From Glycine soja (taxonomy: Eukaryota; Streptophyta; Magnoliopsida; Fabales; Fabaceae): a DNA stretch of 64,000 bases. Shown piece by piece: positions 61,541-64,000 of the stretch. Location: the NCBI RefSeq assembly GCF_004193775.1, contig NC_041021.1, positions 34,669,718-34,733,717 on the forward strand, in the 5' to 3' direction. Under the pieces are notes generated by a model that worked only from the letters and a program-made list of their open reading frames with translations, made no database searches and was not told the origin of the DNA. Every line of letters starts with the position of its first letter. The stretch's first letter is position 1. Made by a program: the position numbers and the translations under genes.

Positions 61541-62149
61541 ACAAGCTTAATGAAACAAACAAAAGCATAACCCTAATTCATAACAATTCAAAATTTAATG
61601 AGAAGAAAAAGAAATTAATGAAGAATTGGTTAACCTGTGATGCTAACAAAGGAAGAAGAGGAGATGACGAAGGATGATCGAAAGAGATGACCAAGGATGA
61701 TCGGAAGAATGAGGAAGGAGATTGAAGCACACACGAGAGAGAGGAAGGCACAAGACATTACGTTGTTAGGAACAAGAGAGAGAAAATTTTGAAATTTAGA
61801 AAATGAGGAGGACATGCTTTGTCATTTTAAATTTTTTTGAGGACATAATTGTCCAAACATAAATTAGGGAACAGATTCCCGAAAAGCAAAATTTCACAAG
61901 CTGAACATAGGAGCTTTAGAACAAGCTCTGCTGAGAGCTTTTACTTTTGTAAAAGCTAAAAAAATTTAATAACCAAACACTCTTAAAAAATAAAAAAAGA
62001 TATTTTTCTAGTAGATAAAATGATAAAAGATCTTTTGGGCTGCATCCAAACGGGCCCTAACTCTAATTTATGCTGATTATAATCTTAGTTAGACAAAATA
62101 ATCATTAGAAGATAAATAAATATGATAAATAATGCTAAATTGAAATTAT

Positions 62150-62410
62150 GGAAACTAATTCTAGAGGATATTTTATCAAATGACATCAAATTTGTCATTT
62201 TATCAAATTATAATTCCAAAATAGAAATTATATTTGTGTCTTTCAATATTTGAGGGATTAAATATCACACTTTGAGGACTAAATTTGTTGGTCCATTGTA
62301 AGACAAACCTAAAATGGATTAGACAGACTCAAACTAATTTGTTGGCGCAACAGTTTAAATAAGACAAAATAAGTAATTTAATCATTTTGTATTTAAATTT
62401 TAAAATAATT
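62150..62410 (-). repeat. Dispersed repeat D, copy 2 (inverted)
   Basis: Complementary to 33590-33860 in shared blocks including ACAATGGACCAACAAATTTA and AAATATAATTTCTATTTTGG. It lies just outside the Harbinger element. Confidence 0.8.
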
Positions 62411-63517
62411 AATTATCTTAGCTTCACTATTTTAGCCAAAGATTGAATTGTATTGATAAGAACACAAGTTAAGCACAAGTAGTGTCGACGTGCTTGGTCA
62501 GATTTATTAGATCTGGACGATCCAATATGAGACGATCCCATATACTCATGGTTTAGATGATAACAAAGATATAAATTATTGATGGACTAATGATTTACCT
62601 TAAGTGAAACGAAACATACTTGTCAATTGGTAATATATTTCTATTCTTATTCTTTTACAAGTTATCATCCAAAGGTAACTAGAACATATTTTTATTAACA
62701 ATTATATTCAACGTCCAACGCGCTGTTATATAACAAGCGTCCAACGATATTGTGAAAATCAAAACCTATATATTATGTGTTTTTACTCATCCAATAGGAC
62801 ATAACTAAATTACCAAAATGATTTATATTCTATTAGTTAACGTCCATATGTTTTGCCTACACATGAAAGCATCTTGAGGTTGATTCGCTCACTAGACCAT
62901 TCTATTATTTGAATTTTTCCTCTTGATGTATGTTGTTAATTTCCTCTAACTTTTGAATTTCATGTGTACAAAGGAAGAGACAAAATGGAAGGATACCATA
63001 GTGATAAAATCATTCCTGCAAGTATTGCAGCAAAGAGCCACAAATGCAATGTATTGTTATCTCATCTTTCTCTCTCCTCAATGAGCTGCTACGTAGTAGA
63101 AAATATAAGTTGTTAATAACATAATGATTTGAGAAAGGCTCAGATCCCACTACGAATATATTTCTAAAGCCTATAAAATCTGTCTCAAGAATCAGCACAA
63201 AACATGACTTCATTCAAAATTCACAAGTGTTGAGATTCTACCAAAAAGTATTAGACACTCAAAAACCAAAATTTAGAAAGTTTATCCTTTGCTTAGCAAA
63301 ATTATCTCTTTGTATTCGAGCTTAAGTGTATATCCATTCTTTAAGAAATTTGAATATTATATTCATTCAAACTGTTGTTTGGAAAACCACGAGTGACTTA
63401 GTGATAAAAAAATACTTAGGTGTTCTTAATCTCAGGAAAAGATTAAGGGTGTGCCAGAAATGACCTAGAGAATACTTGTTATAGCCACGCGTGGTAGGTT
63501 AGAATACTTGTTTGTTA
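62411..63517. other. Unassigned spacer
   Basis: AT-rich with several short GTCCAACG phrases near 62710-62750. No coding pattern or terminal repeats recognised. Confidence 0.5.
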
Positions 63518-64000
63518 CACTACTAGAAAGAAGCGATTCTACGACGGTCAAATAGGGGATACAACGTCGTTGAATGTAATATCGTCGAAACTTAAAAATT
63601 TCAAAGACGGTGCTTACCTCAGCAACGTCTTTGAAAGTAGGCATTCTAAGACGTTGCTGAGGTAAGCACCGTCTTTGAATGCATACTTTCAAAGACGGTG
63701 CTGACGTAAGCACCGCCTTTAAAAGTACACATTCTAAGACGGTGCTTACCTCAGCAACGTCTTTGAAAGTAGACATTCTAAGACGTTGCTGATGTAAGCA
63801 CTGTCTTAGAATATGTACTTTCAAAGACGGTGCTGACGTAAGCACCGTCTTTGAATTGGATATTATTTTTAATTATTTATACTTTTTCTAGTTGATATCC
63901 CATCAGAAAAAATATAAATAATTAAAAATAATATATATTAGCATGATTACAATTAATATTAATGGATTTTGTAAATATAAATATAAATAATTAAAAATAA
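63518..64000. mobile_element. CACTA transposon end with subterminal repeat array, runs off the window
   Basis: CACTACTAGAAAG at 63518-63530 is a classic CACTA terminus, preceded by TTA that may be the 3-bp target copy. From 63601 to about 63857 a unit of about 28 bp, AAGACGGTGCTTACCTCAGC then AACGTCTT, recurs in both orientations with AAGTA-type spacers. CACTA subterminal arrays of this kind bind the TNPA-type protein. The rest of the element is outside the window. Confidence 0.88.

Larger units (their letters stand above)
55314..62057 (-). mobile_element. PIF/Harbinger transposon, about 6.7 kb, degenerate
   Basis: The left end reads GTTTGGATGCACTACGGTAA followed by AAGATCT, and the right end (complement) GGGCCCGTTTGGATGCAGCC followed by AAAAGATCT, an imperfect terminal inverted repeat. 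TAA follows the right end (62058-62060), but the left flank reads TAC, so the 3-bp duplication has decayed or the end is off by a few bases. Both genes expected for this superfamily lie inside on the minus strand: Myb/SANT-like first, transposase second. The Myb gene has a long intron with foreign exons. Confidence 0.85.

Noticed and set aside
63465..63845. 126-codon minus-strand frame with repeated peptide blocks
   Set aside because: It is the CACTA subterminal DNA repeat read in a chance open frame.
63601..63857. CRISPR-like spaced repeats
   Set aside because: Units alternate in orientation, spacers are not unique, and the array begins next to a CACTA terminus in a plant genome.

Overview
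The window reads as nuclear DNA from a flowering plant, most likely a legume close to soybean (Glycine). The reasons are many AT-rich introns, plant-only gene families, a plastid ndhH fragment, and an LTR packed with the TAATCGATTA palindrome that I associate with Glycine repeats. The species call is inference. No prokaryotic operons, CRISPR arrays or viral genomes are visible. It is a repeat-rich interval with one gene that reads as fully intact: an 18-exon PRP19-type spliceosomal U-box/WD40 gene on the minus strand (coding 36463-44559, 525 codons in frame).

Left part (1-22.8 kb): a degenerate Ty1/copia element (70-4975) abuts a broken FAR1-related (FRS10/11-like) gene on the minus strand (4976-6345). 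Next comes a decayed Ty3/gypsy-type element (about 6452-14730) that carries a 5.35-kb hAT transposon (7255-12603) with a perfect 8-bp target duplication. The hAT holds a broken transposase, one exon of an A1 aspartic protease, and a 582-bp solo LTR with its own 5-bp target duplication. A 5'-truncated LINE (about 14820-15907), a long foldback element with a nested MITE (16383-17545), a plastid ndhH insertion (18416-18616), the TAATCGATTA-rich LTR and a PUB25/26-like U-box gene fragment follow.

Middle part (22.8-36.4 kb): a TLD-domain gene (resembling Arabidopsis At5g39590) is spread over 9.4 kb as a pseudogene. Its splice sites are largely kept, but it has an in-frame stop and frame damage, and it has taken in a SINE, a whole Ty1/copia element in reverse orientation (24669-29760) and a foldback element (30636-32131). 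Smaller MITEs, a second SINE-like piece, a dispersed repeat and a non-autonomous hAT with G/C-rich ends fill the space up to PRP19.

Right part (44.6-64 kb): a PRP19 promoter side with a telo-box, a second copy of the foldback family (46252-46709), a MITE-like element, a decayed CACTA element (48687 to about 53170) with TNP2-like and second-ORF remnants, then a 6.7-kb PIF/Harbinger element (55314-62057). The Harbinger has a broken HARBI1-type transposase gene and a Myb/SANT-type gene whose 3.2-kb intron contains two spliceable exons of an unrelated coiled-coil gene. The window ends inside the terminal repeat array of another CACTA element (from 63518).

I see no undescribed system that the sequence clearly supports. 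The most notable signals are the gene fragments carried inside DNA transposons, the layered insertions dated by target duplications, an snRNA-type promoter signature in a solo LTR, and the shared foldback and dispersed repeats.
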